Positions 20,966-30,479 of a stretch of DNA of 64,000 nucleotides are shown here, in pieces. Origin of the DNA: Lysobacter defluvii IMMIB APB-9 = DSM 18482 (GTDB taxonomy: Bacteria > Pseudomonadota > Gammaproteobacteria > Xanthomonadales > Xanthomonadaceae); contig NZ_AUHT01000005.1 in the NCBI RefSeq assembly GCF_000423325.1, forward strand, positions 310,001 to 374,000. The letters run 5' to 3'. Numbering within the stretch: the first letter of the stretch is position 1; each line of letters begins with the position of its first letter. The notes under the pieces are model-generated. The model made no database searches and was not told the DNA's origin. It saw only the letters and a list, made by a program, of their open reading frames with translations. A program made the translations under genes and the position numbers.

Positions 20966-21403
20966 TCAGCCCTTGCGGAGCGTCGCCTCCAGCGACTTCG
21001 GAACCGCCTGCAGCGCCTTGGAGACCGGGCAGTTGTCGCGTGCGTCCGCGGCGAGCCGCTGGAACTCCGCATCGTCGATCCCGGGCACCTCGCCCTCCAG
21101 CTTCAGCCTGATCTGCGACAACGAGGGCCCGCCTTCGGTGGACAGGTCGACCTCCGCGCGGGTCTCCAGGCGCGTCGCCACGTGGCCGGCCTCGGCCAGC
21201 AGGTTGGACAGGTACATGGTGAAGCAGCCGGCGTGCGCGGCGGCGATCAGCTCCTCGGGATTGGTGCCCTTGCCGTCGCCGAACCGGGAATTGAAGCCGT
21301 AGCCGGTGTCGTCCATCAGGCCGCTGGTGGGGGTGCTCAGGCTGCCCTGGCCGTTCTTGAGGTCGCCCTCCCAGCGGGCGGTGGCGTGGCGGGAAATGGC
21401 CAT
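20966..21403 (-). CDS. OsmC family peroxiredoxin
   Basis: 145 residues. The two redox cysteines of OsmC/Ohr proteins are present: one in AAAHAGCFTMYLS, the second in ARDNCPVSKAL. It starts at the ATG at 21403 (MAISRHATARWEG); the upstream ATG at 21421 would add six residues. OsmC proteins reduce organic hydroperoxides in the cytosol. The sequence is closer to OsmC (KGTNPEELIAAAHAGC) than to Ohr. Convergent with the PhzF gene with 6 bases between stops. Confidence 0.94.
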   Translation of the reverse strand: MAISRHATARWEGDLKNGQGSLSTPTSGLMDDTGYGFNSRFGDGKGTNPEELIAAAHAGCFTMYLSNLLAEAGHVATRLETRAEVDLSTEGGPSLSQIRLKLEGEVPGIDDAEFQRLAADARDNCPVSKALQAVPKSLEATLRKG

Positions 21404-21529
21404 GTGTCGCTCCTTGGTCATGCGGTGGGAGCCACCAGCCTAGGCAGGCATGCGTTAGCCACGCGTGGCGCATTGCCGGCCTTTCACGGCGCGCACGGGA
21501 CACTGGCCCCTCCACGAGGGAACGCCTGC

Positions 21530-22744
21530 ATGCACAAGACCCTGGCGGCCGCCCTGGCCGTGCTGCTGACCGCCGCATCCGCCCTGTACGCCCCTGCCCC
21601 CGAGGCAGCGGAGCCCCCCGATCCCGCGATCCCCTCGTTCGAACGTCCCGCCGGCAGTCCCGACCCGGCCCGGCGCGTGCGCCTGCTCGAAGGCGACGAG
21701 CGGCCGGCACTGCGCGCGAAGCTGGGGCTGTTCCCCGAGCCGCTGTACCGGCGACTGCCCGACGGCAACTACGAGCCGGTGCCGGCCTCCACCTGGCACG
21801 TGCTCGACCAGGGCTGCCGCCGCGTCGCCGGGGACCCGCGCCAGCGCATGATCGACCTGGCCGCGGCCGAGTGGGCCGCGTTCGGCCTGCCGGTGCTGGA
21901 CCTTTCGGCGGAGGACGCGACGGCGGTGCCGCGGGGAGCGGCGGGCGAGTTCGAGATCCTTGCACCGGCACGCAACTTCGCCGTGGGCGAGCGTGCGAGC
22001 CGGCGTGCGGCGCGGCTGGGACTCATGGAGGACTCGCCCCGCGTCGCGGCGGCGATCGCCGGCTACTGGAGCGCGGTCCCCGGGGGGGACGACGTCCTGC
22101 GCCGGCAGGCGATCGCGGAGTTCGCGATCCCGGGCGCCGGCTGGGCGACCCCGTGGTCCGGGGCCTTCATCTCGTGGCTTGCCTGCGAGGCGGGAGTCCC
22201 CGCCTTCCGCCGCAGCGGCCTGCACCACGACTATGTCGAGCAGGCGGTGGCCGCACGCGCGGGTGGTCCCGGTCCCTTCGTCGCCCATGACCTGGACGAG
22301 GTCGTCCCCGCGCCTGGCGACCTGCTGTGCACGGCACGCGCCGGCGCGGAGTTCAGCGAGGTGGCCGACGTCGGTTCCGGCCCCTCGCGCGCGATGCACT
22401 GCGACCTGGTAGTGGCGACGGAGCCTTCGGCCAGGCGCCTGTACGCCATCGGCGGCAACGTGGCCAATGCGGTCAGCCTGACCGTCGTCGCGACCGACGC
22501 CGAAGGCCGTCCGCGTCCGCAATCCGCCCTGCCCGGCGCCCACCGCTGGTTCACCGTGCTGCGGCCACGCGTGCCAGCAACGGGCAGTCCCTCGCTCGAC
22601 CACAGCCCGGCGATGCTGGAGCTGTTCCAGTCCTGGCGCCAGTGGGCGGCCAACACCGGCAACCCGGCACCGCGTGGGCTCCGCGCGGCACCGGAAACCG
22701 CTCCCGCGGTGGCACCGCACCCCGCGGCCACTCCGGCGGACTGA
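21530..22744 (+). CDS. Secreted DUF2272 protein, possible cell-wall amidase
   Basis: 404 residues with a signal peptide (about 1-27). The C-terminal half (about 170-350) matches DUF2272: TPWSGAFISWLACEAG, RRSGLHHDYVEQA, APGDLLCTAR, MHCDLVVAT and YAIGGNVANAVSL. The layout with H, C and GGN is reminiscent of CHAP/NlpC-type Cys-His hydrolases, but the catalytic residues are not established. The gene ends one base before an M23 peptidase gene, which supports a role in the cell envelope. The N-terminal 150 residues have no recognised domain. Confidence 0.8.
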   Translation: MHKTLAAALAVLLTAASALYAPAPEAAEPPDPAIPSFERPAGSPDPARRVRLLEGDERPALRAKLGLFPEPLYRRLPDGNYEPVPASTWHVLDQGCRRVAGDPRQRMIDLAAAEWAAFGLPVLDLSAEDATAVPRGAAGEFEILAPARNFAVGERASRRAARLGLMEDSPRVAAAIAGYWSAVPGGDDVLRRQAIAEFAIPGAGWATPWSGAFISWLACEAGVPAFRRSGLHHDYVEQAVAARAGGPGPFVAHDLDEVVPAPGDLLCTARAGAEFSEVADVGSGPSRAMHCDLVVATEPSARRLYAIGGNVANAVSLTVVATDAEGRPRPQSALPGAHRWFTVLRPRVPATGSPSLDHSPAMLELFQSWRQWAANTGNPAPRGLRAAPETAPAVAPHPAATPAD

Positions 22745-22745
22745 C

Positions 22746-23300
22746 ATGGACCGCCTGCTCAGTGCCCTTGCCGGCCTCCTGCGCACCGCCCTGGTGCTGG
22801 GCGTGCTCGCGGCCGCGGGATGGTGGGCGTGGCAGCAGCCCTTCATGGAGCTGCCGCGCACCTGGTGGGAGCTGTCGCGCGCCGATCCGCCGTCCTCGCT
22901 GCCGGTACCGGTGGAAGGGGTCGCCCCCGGTTCGATCGCCGACACCTGGGGCGCGGGACGCAGCGGGGGGCGCAGCCACGAAGGCGTGGACATCTTCGCG
23001 CCACGCGGCACGCCGGTCCTCAGCAGCACGCGCGGGATCGTCAGTTCCATCCGCGAGACCGGGCTGGGAGGCCGCCAAGTGTGGGTGCTCGGGCCGGCGC
23101 TGGAGCGGCACTACTACGCGCACCTGGACGATTGGGCCGAAGGCCTCGAGGAGGGCGCCGTGGTCCAGGCCGGGCAGCCGCTCGGCGAGGTGGGCGACAC
23201 CGGCAACGCCCGCGGCACCCCGCCGCACCTGCACTACGGGATCTACGGGAGCGACGGCGCGCTCGACCCGTTGCCGCGGCTGCGTGCCGCCGGCGATTGA
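22746..23300 (+). CDS. M23 family metallopeptidase (LytM-like), membrane-anchored
   Basis: 184 residues. An N-terminal hydrophobic helix (about 8-30) anchors a short periplasmic LytM domain. The zinc ligands are intact: H and D in SHEGVDIFAPRGTPV, and H in PPHLHYGIYG. Such enzymes cut peptide cross-links of peptidoglycan. At this size it is nearly only the catalytic domain. Start at 22746 is one base after the DUF2272 stop, so the pair is translated together; a shared envelope function is inferred. Confidence 0.92.
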   Translation: MDRLLSALAGLLRTALVLGVLAAAGWWAWQQPFMELPRTWWELSRADPPSSLPVPVEGVAPGSIADTWGAGRSGGRSHEGVDIFAPRGTPVLSSTRGIVSSIRETGLGGRQVWVLGPALERHYYAHLDDWAEGLEEGAVVQAGQPLGEVGDTGNARGTPPHLHYGIYGSDGALDPLPRLRAAGD

Positions 23301-23357
23301 TGCCGATTCACACACGGTGCCGGTATGGTTGCGGCACCAAAGTCGGGAAGCTGCCGG

Positions 23358-23921
23358 ATGCGAAAGCTGCACGTTGTTCTGGTGACACTGGCACTGTCCG
23401 CCCTCGTCGCAGGCTGCAACAGCCTGGGGATGCTGGGGGCAATGCTGGGTAGCCAGGTGACCTTCACCCATCCACAGCTGCAGCACGCGCTGGACCGGCA
23501 GTTCCCGCGCCGGTTCGAACGGCTGGGTGGACTGGTGAGCTTCGACCTGTCCGATCCCACGCTGTCGATCCCCTACAACGCCCAGCGGCTGCGGCTGGAG
23601 TTCGACACCGACTTCTCGGTCGCCGGCGGCCGGTCCACCAAGGGGCATTTCGCGATCAGCAGTGCGCTGCGCTACGACCCAGGCACCCGCGGGCTGCACC
23701 TGCAGGACCCGGTGATCGAGTCGCTCGACCTGGACGTCGACAGGCTGGGTGAGGGGCTCGATTCCAGCGCCCGCGAGGTGCTCCAGGCGTGGCTGTCGGA
23801 GTACGCGCGCCACGAGCCCGTGTACCGGCTCGGCGACTCGCTGGTGGAACGGATCGCCGGCCGCCAGATCAACTCGACCACGATCCAGAACGGCGTCGTG
23901 GTCCTCGACCTGGGACAGTGA
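23358..23921 (+). CDS. DUF1439 (YceB-like) lipoprotein
   Basis: 187 residues. Lipobox ALVAGC with the Cys near residue 21 after a short signal peptide. The rest matches DUF1439/YceB (FTHPQLQHALDRQFP, LEFDTDFSV, GHFAISSALRYD), a tubular lipid-binding-like fold of unknown role found in outer-membrane lipoproteins. The ATG at 23358 places the lipobox correctly; the upstream start at 23325 would not. Next lipoprotein gene begins 2 bases after the stop. Confidence 0.85.
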   Translation: MRKLHVVLVTLALSALVAGCNSLGMLGAMLGSQVTFTHPQLQHALDRQFPRRFERLGGLVSFDLSDPTLSIPYNAQRLRLEFDTDFSVAGGRSTKGHFAISSALRYDPGTRGLHLQDPVIESLDLDVDRLGEGLDSSAREVLQAWLSEYARHEPVYRLGDSLVERIAGRQINSTTIQNGVVVLDLGQ

Positions 23922-23923
23922 AG

Positions 23924-24706
23924 ATGCGCAAGACGATCACCCTGGCTCCGATCCTCGTGCTGGCGCTCGCCGCCTGCGGCGACCGTGACGTGGAAACGAC
24001 CGGGACGGCGGAGGCCACGCCTGCCGATCCGGCCCTGCCCACTCCCGCCGGCAGCCCAGGTGGCAGCGTCACGGGCATGCCCCAGCCCGGCGCCGGCGAG
24101 GCAGTGGTGTCACTGGGCGCCGGGAATACGCCGGGAGCAACGGAAGAGGCCGGGGACGGGATCGGCGACCCGGTGCCGGACCGCCTGGCGGGCGGGCCTG
24201 CGGACGGCTTCCCGATGCCGGGGGACGCCGGTCCGGACGGGCTGCCCCTGCCGCCGGGGACCGCGGTCGCCGACGGCGGCACGGTGGCCATCGCGGCGGA
24301 CGCCCCTCCCGCACCGCCGGCGCCGCCGCCCTCCGACGCACCGGGATCGGCAGCCAGCGGCGCCATGGCGGCGGTACGCAGCTACTACTCGGCGATCAGC
24401 GCGGGCGACTACGCCGGCGCGCACCGGCTGTGGGCGGGCGATGGCAGCGCCAGCGGCCAGTCGCTGGAGCAGTTCGCGAACGGCTTCGCCGACACCGCCG
24501 ACGTGCGCGTGCACATGATGGAACCGCAGCCCGCGGGCGGTGGCGCGGCGGGCACGCAGCGCATCACCGTGCCGGTGACCCTGGACACCACCCGCCGCGA
24601 CGGGAGCAGCGTCCAGTTCACCGGAAGCTACACGCTGAGCCGGCCGGCGGACGGCAGCGGCGACTGGCGCATCGACTCGGCCGACCTGCGCGAGGTCCAG
24701 CGCTGA
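23924..24706 (+). CDS. Lipoprotein with Pro/Gly-rich linker and NTF2-like C-terminus
   Basis: 260 residues. Signal peptide with lipobox LALAAC (Cys near 18). Residues 20-140 are low-complexity, rich in Ala, Gly and Pro, and probably disordered. The last 110 residues (AAVRSYYSAISAGDYAGAH to the end) look like an NTF2/SnoaL-type alpha-beta domain, common in envelope proteins. No specific function can be named. It is the last gene of the DUF2272-M23-DUF1439 group and is convergent with the DUF5916 gene. Confidence 0.75.
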   Translation: MRKTITLAPILVLALAACGDRDVETTGTAEATPADPALPTPAGSPGGSVTGMPQPGAGEAVVSLGAGNTPGATEEAGDGIGDPVPDRLAGGPADGFPMPGDAGPDGLPLPPGTAVADGGTVAIAADAPPAPPAPPPSDAPGSAASGAMAAVRSYYSAISAGDYAGAHRLWAGDGSASGQSLEQFANGFADTADVRVHMMEPQPAGGGAAGTQRITVPVTLDTTRRDGSSVQFTGSYTLSRPADGSGDWRIDSADLREVQR

Positions 24707-24707
24707 G

Positions 24708-26933
24708 TCAGAGCTCGAAGCGGTAGGCGAGCTTCACCAGCAGTTGCTCGTCGTCGCGCAGGCGGAACGCGTCGGCCAGCTGGTCATGCGGATCGACCGA
24801 CAGCTCGTCGAGCATGTAGCCACCGCGCCCGTACACCACGTAGAGGTCCGACAGCGGCGCGAGCATGTACCGGTAGCGCACCTGGAAACCGAGGTTGCGC
24901 AGGCTGAAGTCGGTTGCCACCTCGCTGCTGGCCACCGTCCCGCCGTCGCCGAGCACGTCCACGGTGCCCGTGGCCCGTGCGTCCATGCCGATCGCCTGCA
25001 GCTTGATGCGCAGCTCCTGGCGCAGCCCGAGGGCCCAGTCCAGGCCGGCATCGAGTTCCAGTGAGCGGTGCTCGAAGCGGCCGACGCGGTTGCCGCCCTG
25101 CCACACCAGCCAGTCCGGGATGTACTCGGTACCGAGGCCGGCGAAGATCCGCAGGGTGTCGCTCAGGTGCAGGGTCGGCTCGACTTCCAGGAGGTAGCCG
25201 ATCCGGTCATTGCCCGACAGGCCACCACCGCGCGCCTGGGCAAAGAGCTCCCACTCCCAGGCGCCACGGCGAGGGCGGTCCCGCTCCCATTGCAGGGCCC
25301 AGCGCCCGGGCAGCCACAGCGGATTGCCGCCGCGGGTGATCAGGTCGTCGTAGTGCGGCGCATCCAGCTCCAGCTGGAGGTACTCGCTGCCGCCATTGCG
25401 CAGCTGGCTCGAGCGCATCAGCCGCAGGCGCCGCTGCAACCGCAGGCCGTCGCTGTTGTCCATGGCGATGATGCGGCCGCGCCAGTCATGCGAGGCGTAC
25501 GACGAGCCTTCCGGCAGGCCGGTGACGCGGCGGCTGAGCTGGTAGTGCACGTAGTCCAGCGCGTTCCGGCCCAGGTAGCCGAAGTCGTTGATCTCCAGCT
25601 CGTCCCCGAAGTGCATGCCCAGCAGCTGCTGCCGCCAGCCATTTTCCATTTGGTAATCCACGAGGGTGGTCGCCCCGAAGTCGCTGCTGTCGGCGCCCGG
25701 CTGGCGGATGTCGCTCCCGACCACGTTGGAGCCAATGGACAGCGAGTCGCCGTAATGCCAGCGGTGGTCGACGCCCAGCACCCGCGCCTCCCGGTCCAGC
25801 CAGGGCCGCTCGACCCGCGTGGCGATCGCACCCAGGTGGTGCGTGCCGAGTTCGTGCTGCACCCGTGCCGCGGCGAAGGAGCCGCCGGCGTCGCCCTCTT
25901 CCTCGGCCAGCATCACCCCGTAGCCAAGGCCACCGGCGCGCCCGTTGAGCTTCACCGCGGCGTCGATGCCGGACGGGCCGCTGCCGTCGTCGGCGGGGCC
26001 ACCCACCCGCCGCGTGTAGACCAGCTGGCTGTTGTCGATCAGCAGGCCGAAATCGAAGATGCCCTGGTTCTCGGTGAAGAACGGGCGCTTGTCGCTGTAG
26101 AAGGTCTCCTCGGCGCTGAAGTTGACCACCAGGTCGTCGCTCTCGACGTGGCCGAAGTCCGGATTGACCGTGGCGGCGAGCTGGAACTGCCCGTTGGGCT
26201 TCCAGAAGAGGTCGCCGCCGGCATCGAAGTCGGTGCCGCCGCCGATGTTGTCGTGGACGCCCACCACGTAGGGCGTGACCGCCAGCAGCGACTGGTCGTG
26301 GGCCTCGACCTCGACGCGGGCGAAGTCGGACAGGAAGCGCGGGCGCTGCCAGGTCGCGGTCGGCCAGGCCATGCGCTCGCCGGTGGCGGCCACCACGCGG
26401 TCCAGGTACAGGCCGATTCGGCGCGTGCCGCCGTTCGCCGCGCGCATCGGCGCGGTGTGCCACGGAACCAGGAACTCGGCCGTCCAGCCCGCCTCGTCCT
26501 CGCTGGCGGCGTGCAGCCAGACCCCGTCCCAGTCGTCGTTGAAGCTGCTCTCGGCGGTGACCACCTCGTCGGCGATGCCACCGGCCAGGGTGATCACGAA
26601 GTTGTAGGCGGTGCGTCCGTCGCCGTCGAAATCGACCATCACGTTGACGCGGTCGACCTGCCCGGCCTCGTCGCGGCGGGTGTGGTGGCCGGTGCGCGGG
26701 ACACCCGCCGGATGTTCGCTGCGAAACGCGAACGCCAGGCCCTCGGGCGTGGACAGCACCCAGGCCCGCGTCGGGTACGGTGCCGGCGCCTCCGTCAGCG
26801 GTTCGACCAGGCGGAAGTCGTCGATGACCTGCGCCCGGTCCCACTCACCGGGGGAAAGCCGGCCGTCGATCTCGACGGCGTGGGCGGGAAGCAGGACGCT
26901 GGCCAGCAGCAGCGTCGCGATCGTCAGGCGCAT
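24708..26933 (-). CDS. DUF5916 outer-membrane protein with CBM9-like domain
   Basis: 741 residues, signal peptide (about 1-20). Residues 20-200 resemble a CBM9-like carbohydrate-binding domain (EIDGRLSPGEWDRAQ); the remainder has alternating beta-strand character and matches DUF5916 (PNPDFG-type sequence TVNPDFGHVESDD, EKRPFFTENQ-like DKRPFFTENQG), predicted to be an outer-membrane barrel ending in an aromatic-rich strand (LAYRFEL). These proteins are common in Lysobacteraceae and Bacteroidetes; the function is unknown. Start chosen at the ATG at 26933, which begins the signal peptide. Confidence 0.82.
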   Translation of the reverse strand: MRLTIATLLLASVLLPAHAVEIDGRLSPGEWDRAQVIDDFRLVEPLTEAPAPYPTRAWVLSTPEGLAFAFRSEHPAGVPRTGHHTRRDEAGQVDRVNVMVDFDGDGRTAYNFVITLAGGIADEVVTAESSFNDDWDGVWLHAASEDEAGWTAEFLVPWHTAPMRAANGGTRRIGLYLDRVVAATGERMAWPTATWQRPRFLSDFARVEVEAHDQSLLAVTPYVVGVHDNIGGGTDFDAGGDLFWKPNGQFQLAATVNPDFGHVESDDLVVNFSAEETFYSDKRPFFTENQGIFDFGLLIDNSQLVYTRRVGGPADDGSGPSGIDAAVKLNGRAGGLGYGVMLAEEEGDAGGSFAAARVQHELGTHHLGAIATRVERPWLDREARVLGVDHRWHYGDSLSIGSNVVGSDIRQPGADSSDFGATTLVDYQMENGWRQQLLGMHFGDELEINDFGYLGRNALDYVHYQLSRRVTGLPEGSSYASHDWRGRIIAMDNSDGLRLQRRLRLMRSSQLRNGGSEYLQLELDAPHYDDLITRGGNPLWLPGRWALQWERDRPRRGAWEWELFAQARGGGLSGNDRIGYLLEVEPTLHLSDTLRIFAGLGTEYIPDWLVWQGGNRVGRFEHRSLELDAGLDWALGLRQELRIKLQAIGMDARATGTVDVLGDGGTVASSEVATDFSLRNLGFQVRYRYMLAPLSDLYVVYGRGGYMLDELSVDPHDQLADAFRLRDDEQLLVKLAYRFEL

Positions 26934-27013
26934 GGGACAGGGAAAGGCGGGGGGCCGGCAAGGGTGCCGCGCGCAGTGCATTCCCGCCCGTGGCAGGAGT
27001 CATGCGGACGCGC

Positions 27014-27481
27014 TCAGCGCTTGGGCTGCAGGAGCGTCCCCGTGCACTTGGGCGAGCCGCAGTGGCAGGCCCAGATCCTCTTCAGCCGCACGGTATGCCG
27101 CTCCTCCAGGGTGATCCCGTAGTTGTAGGTCAGCTCCTCGCCGGCGGCGATGTCGGCGATCGCCTCGATGAACACCCGGTCGCGCCTGCGGTCGCCGCCC
27201 TCGTCCTCGTGCAGCACGGCCTCGCAATTGGGCTGGCAGCTGTGGTTGATCCAGCGCGCGACGTTGCCCTCCTCCGAGCCGTCGATCACGTACTCGTCGT
27301 TGAGCGTGAACAGGAACGTGTGCCCGGACTCGACGTCGCCCTGCTCGCCGGCATCCACCTCCTCGTGGGTGCGGATGCGGCCGGTGTACTCGATGACCTG
27401 CTCGCCCTTGCGGATGGGGGCGGTGGCGAAGACGCCGTTTCCGTGGATGGCCGAACGCCTTGCTTTGACCTTGGCGGGCAT
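27014..27481 (-). CDS. Bacterial SET-domain protein-lysine methyltransferase
   Basis: 155 residues, nearly only a SET domain. Visible: SAIHGNGVFAT (10-20), NHSCQPN (79-85), GEELTYNYG (114-122) with the catalytic Tyr, and a post-SET zinc motif CHCGSPKC (139-146). These build the S-adenosylmethionine site and lysine channel of SET methyltransferases, best known as eukaryotic histone modifiers but also present in Xanthomonas and Chlamydia. The protein target here is unknown; DNA-binding proteins are a guess only. It is divergent from the SUF operon regulator. Confidence 0.9.
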   Translation of the reverse strand: MPAKVKARRSAIHGNGVFATAPIRKGEQVIEYTGRIRTHEEVDAGEQGDVESGHTFLFTLNDEYVIDGSEEGNVARWINHSCQPNCEAVLHEDEGGDRRRDRVFIEAIADIAAGEELTYNYGITLEERHTVRLKRIWACHCGSPKCTGTLLQPKR

Positions 27482-27555
27482 CGCCGCTCCTCTGGTTGGG
27501 ACGCAAGCGGTTGATTGTGCCCCAGTGCCGCCCTGAACCGTGCCTGCCCCGTGGC

Positions 27556-27585
27556 TTGCCGGTACCCCGCCGCAATCCGTACAAT
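27556..27585 (+). promoter_or_regulatory. Candidate promoter of the SUF operon
   Basis: TTGCCG (27556-27561) and TACAAT (27580-27585) are 18 bases apart, 40 bases before the Rrf2 regulator start. This is the best-spaced promoter in the window and a likely site of self-regulation by the regulator. Confidence 0.5.
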
Positions 27586-27625
27586 TCCGGTCCTGATTGC
27601 ACTTCCCGGTCCCCGCCGCCCCGCC

Positions 27626-28087
27626 ATGCTCCGCGTCACCAGGCTCACCGACTACGCCACCGTGGTGCTGACCGTGCTCGCTTCCGACGCGGCGCGGGTC
27701 ATGAGCGCGCCCGAGCTGGCCGAGCGCGCGGGGCTGGAGACGCCCACCGTGAGCAAGGTGCTCAAGCCGCTGGCGCAGGCCGGGCTGGTGGAGGGCTTCC
27801 GCGGCGCCAACGGCGGGTACCGGCTCACGCGCTCCCCGGGGCAGATCCGGCTGATCGAGATCGTCGAGGCCATGGAAGGTCCGTTGGCGGTGACCGAGTG
27901 CAGTACCCACGGCGGCAACTGCGGCATCCAGGACCAGTGCGACATCCGCGCCGGCTGGCACCACATCAACGAGGTGGTCGCGGACGCACTGCGCAGCGTG
28001 ACCCTGGCGCAGATGCTGGCGCCTCCGCCGCCCGCCCCCGAACCCCGCCCCGCCCGGCGCATCGACCTGCGCCTGGCCGGCGCCTGA
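27626..28087 (+). CDS. Rrf2 family SUF-operon transcriptional regulator (SufR/IscR type)
   Basis: 153 residues. Winged-helix DNA-binding domain in the first 75 residues ([38 protein letters not shown]) and three cysteines at 92, 99 and 105 spaced like the [2Fe-2S] ligands of IscR. It heads the suf operon, 16 bases before sufB, so it most likely senses Fe-S status and controls the operon. The C-terminal tail is Pro/Arg-rich. The name SufR fits the function, but this is unrelated to the cyanobacterial SufR family. Confidence 0.93.
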   Translation: MLRVTRLTDYATVVLTVLASDAARVMSAPELAERAGLETPTVSKVLKPLAQAGLVEGFRGANGGYRLTRSPGQIRLIEIVEAMEGPLAVTECSTHGGNCGIQDQCDIRAGWHHINEVVADALRSVTLAQMLAPPPPAPEPRPARRIDLRLAGA

Positions 28088-28103
28088 GATCCAAGGCACC
28101 CCC

Positions 28104-29588
<1,485 letters not shown>

Positions 29589-29592
29589 TTTT

Positions 29593-29692
29593 TCCCTTCT
29601 CCCGCCAGCGGGAGAAGGTGCCCGAAGGGCGGATGAGGGGCTTTTGATTGCCCTCACCCCAACCCTCTCCCGCAAGCGGGAGAGGGGGCGGA
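29593..29692. repeat. REP-like palindrome doublet between sufB and sufC
   Basis: Two hairpin-forming elements in opposite orientation. The first pairs 29595-29605 with 29608-29618 and is followed by a small CCCGAAGGG palindrome. The second pairs 29663-29673 with 29676-29686 and sits in a 40-base unit (29650-29689) that recurs exactly at 31802-31841. Elements of this kind are common in proteobacterial gaps. Within an operon they could tune mRNA decay or cause partial termination ahead of sufC. Confidence 0.88.
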
Positions 29693-29717
29693 AAGACAAC
29701 ACAAGAGACCATCCACC

Positions 29718-30479
29718 ATGCTGAAGATCGAAAACCTCCACGCCAGCGTCGCCGGCAAGGAAATCCTCAAGGGCCTGTCGCTGGAGCTGCAGGCCGGCCA
29801 GGTGCACGCGCTGATGGGGCCCAATGGCGCCGGCAAGTCGACGCTGGGCAACATCCTGGCGGGGCGCGAGGGCTACGAGGTCACCGCCGGGTCGGTCACC
29901 TTCGACGGGAAGGACCTGCTTGGGCTGGAGCCGGAGGAGCGGGCGGCCGCGGGCGTGTTCCTGGCCTTCCAGTACCCGGTGGAGATCCCCGGGGTGAACA
30001 ACACCTACTTCCTGCGCACCGCGCTCAATGCCCAGCGCAAGGCGCGGGGCGAGGAGGAGCTGGATTCGATGAGCTTCCTCAAGCTGGTGCGCGAGAAGCT
30101 CGCGGTGCTGCACCTGAAGGACGAGCTGCTGCACCGTGCGGTCAACGAGGGCTTCTCCGGTGGCGAGAAGAAGCGCAACGAGATCTTCCAGCTGGCCCTG
30201 CTGGAGCCACGGCTGGCGATCCTGGACGAGACCGATTCGGGGCTGGACATCGACGCACTCAAGACCGTCGCCGACGGCGTCAACGCGCTGCGCTCGGCCG
30301 ACCGGGGCTTCCTGGTGATCACCCACTACCAGCGGCTGCTCGACTACATCAAGCCGGACGTGGTGCACGTGCTCGCCGACGGCCGCATCGTCGAGTCCGG
30401 CGGGCCGGAACTGGCCCTGCAGCTGGAAGAGCACGGCTACCAGTGGATCAGCGACCGGATCATCCCGGAGAAGGCATGA
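29718..30479 (+). CDS. sufC: Fe-S assembly ATPase SufC
   Basis: 253 residues. ABC ATPase with Walker A GPNGAGKST (34-42), signature SGGEKKRNE, and Walker B LAILDETDSGLD. SufC drives the SufBC2D scaffold by ATP hydrolysis; it is a soluble ABC protein, not a transporter. The ATG at 29718 follows the REP-like region after about 26 bases. sufD begins inside its stop (ATGA). Confidence 0.98.
   Translation: MLKIENLHASVAGKEILKGLSLELQAGQVHALMGPNGAGKSTLGNILAGREGYEVTAGSVTFDGKDLLGLEPEERAAAGVFLAFQYPVEIPGVNNTYFLRTALNAQRKARGEEELDSMSFLKLVREKLAVLHLKDELLHRAVNEGFSGGEKKRNEIFQLALLEPRLAILDETDSGLDIDALKTVADGVNALRSADRGFLVITHYQRLLDYIKPDVVHVLADGRIVESGGPELALQLEEHGYQWISDRIIPEKA

Noticed and set aside
25068-27122. 684-codon plus-strand frame opposite the DUF5916 gene
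   Set aside because: Antisense shadow; the DUF5916 protein has a signal peptide, domains and normal length.
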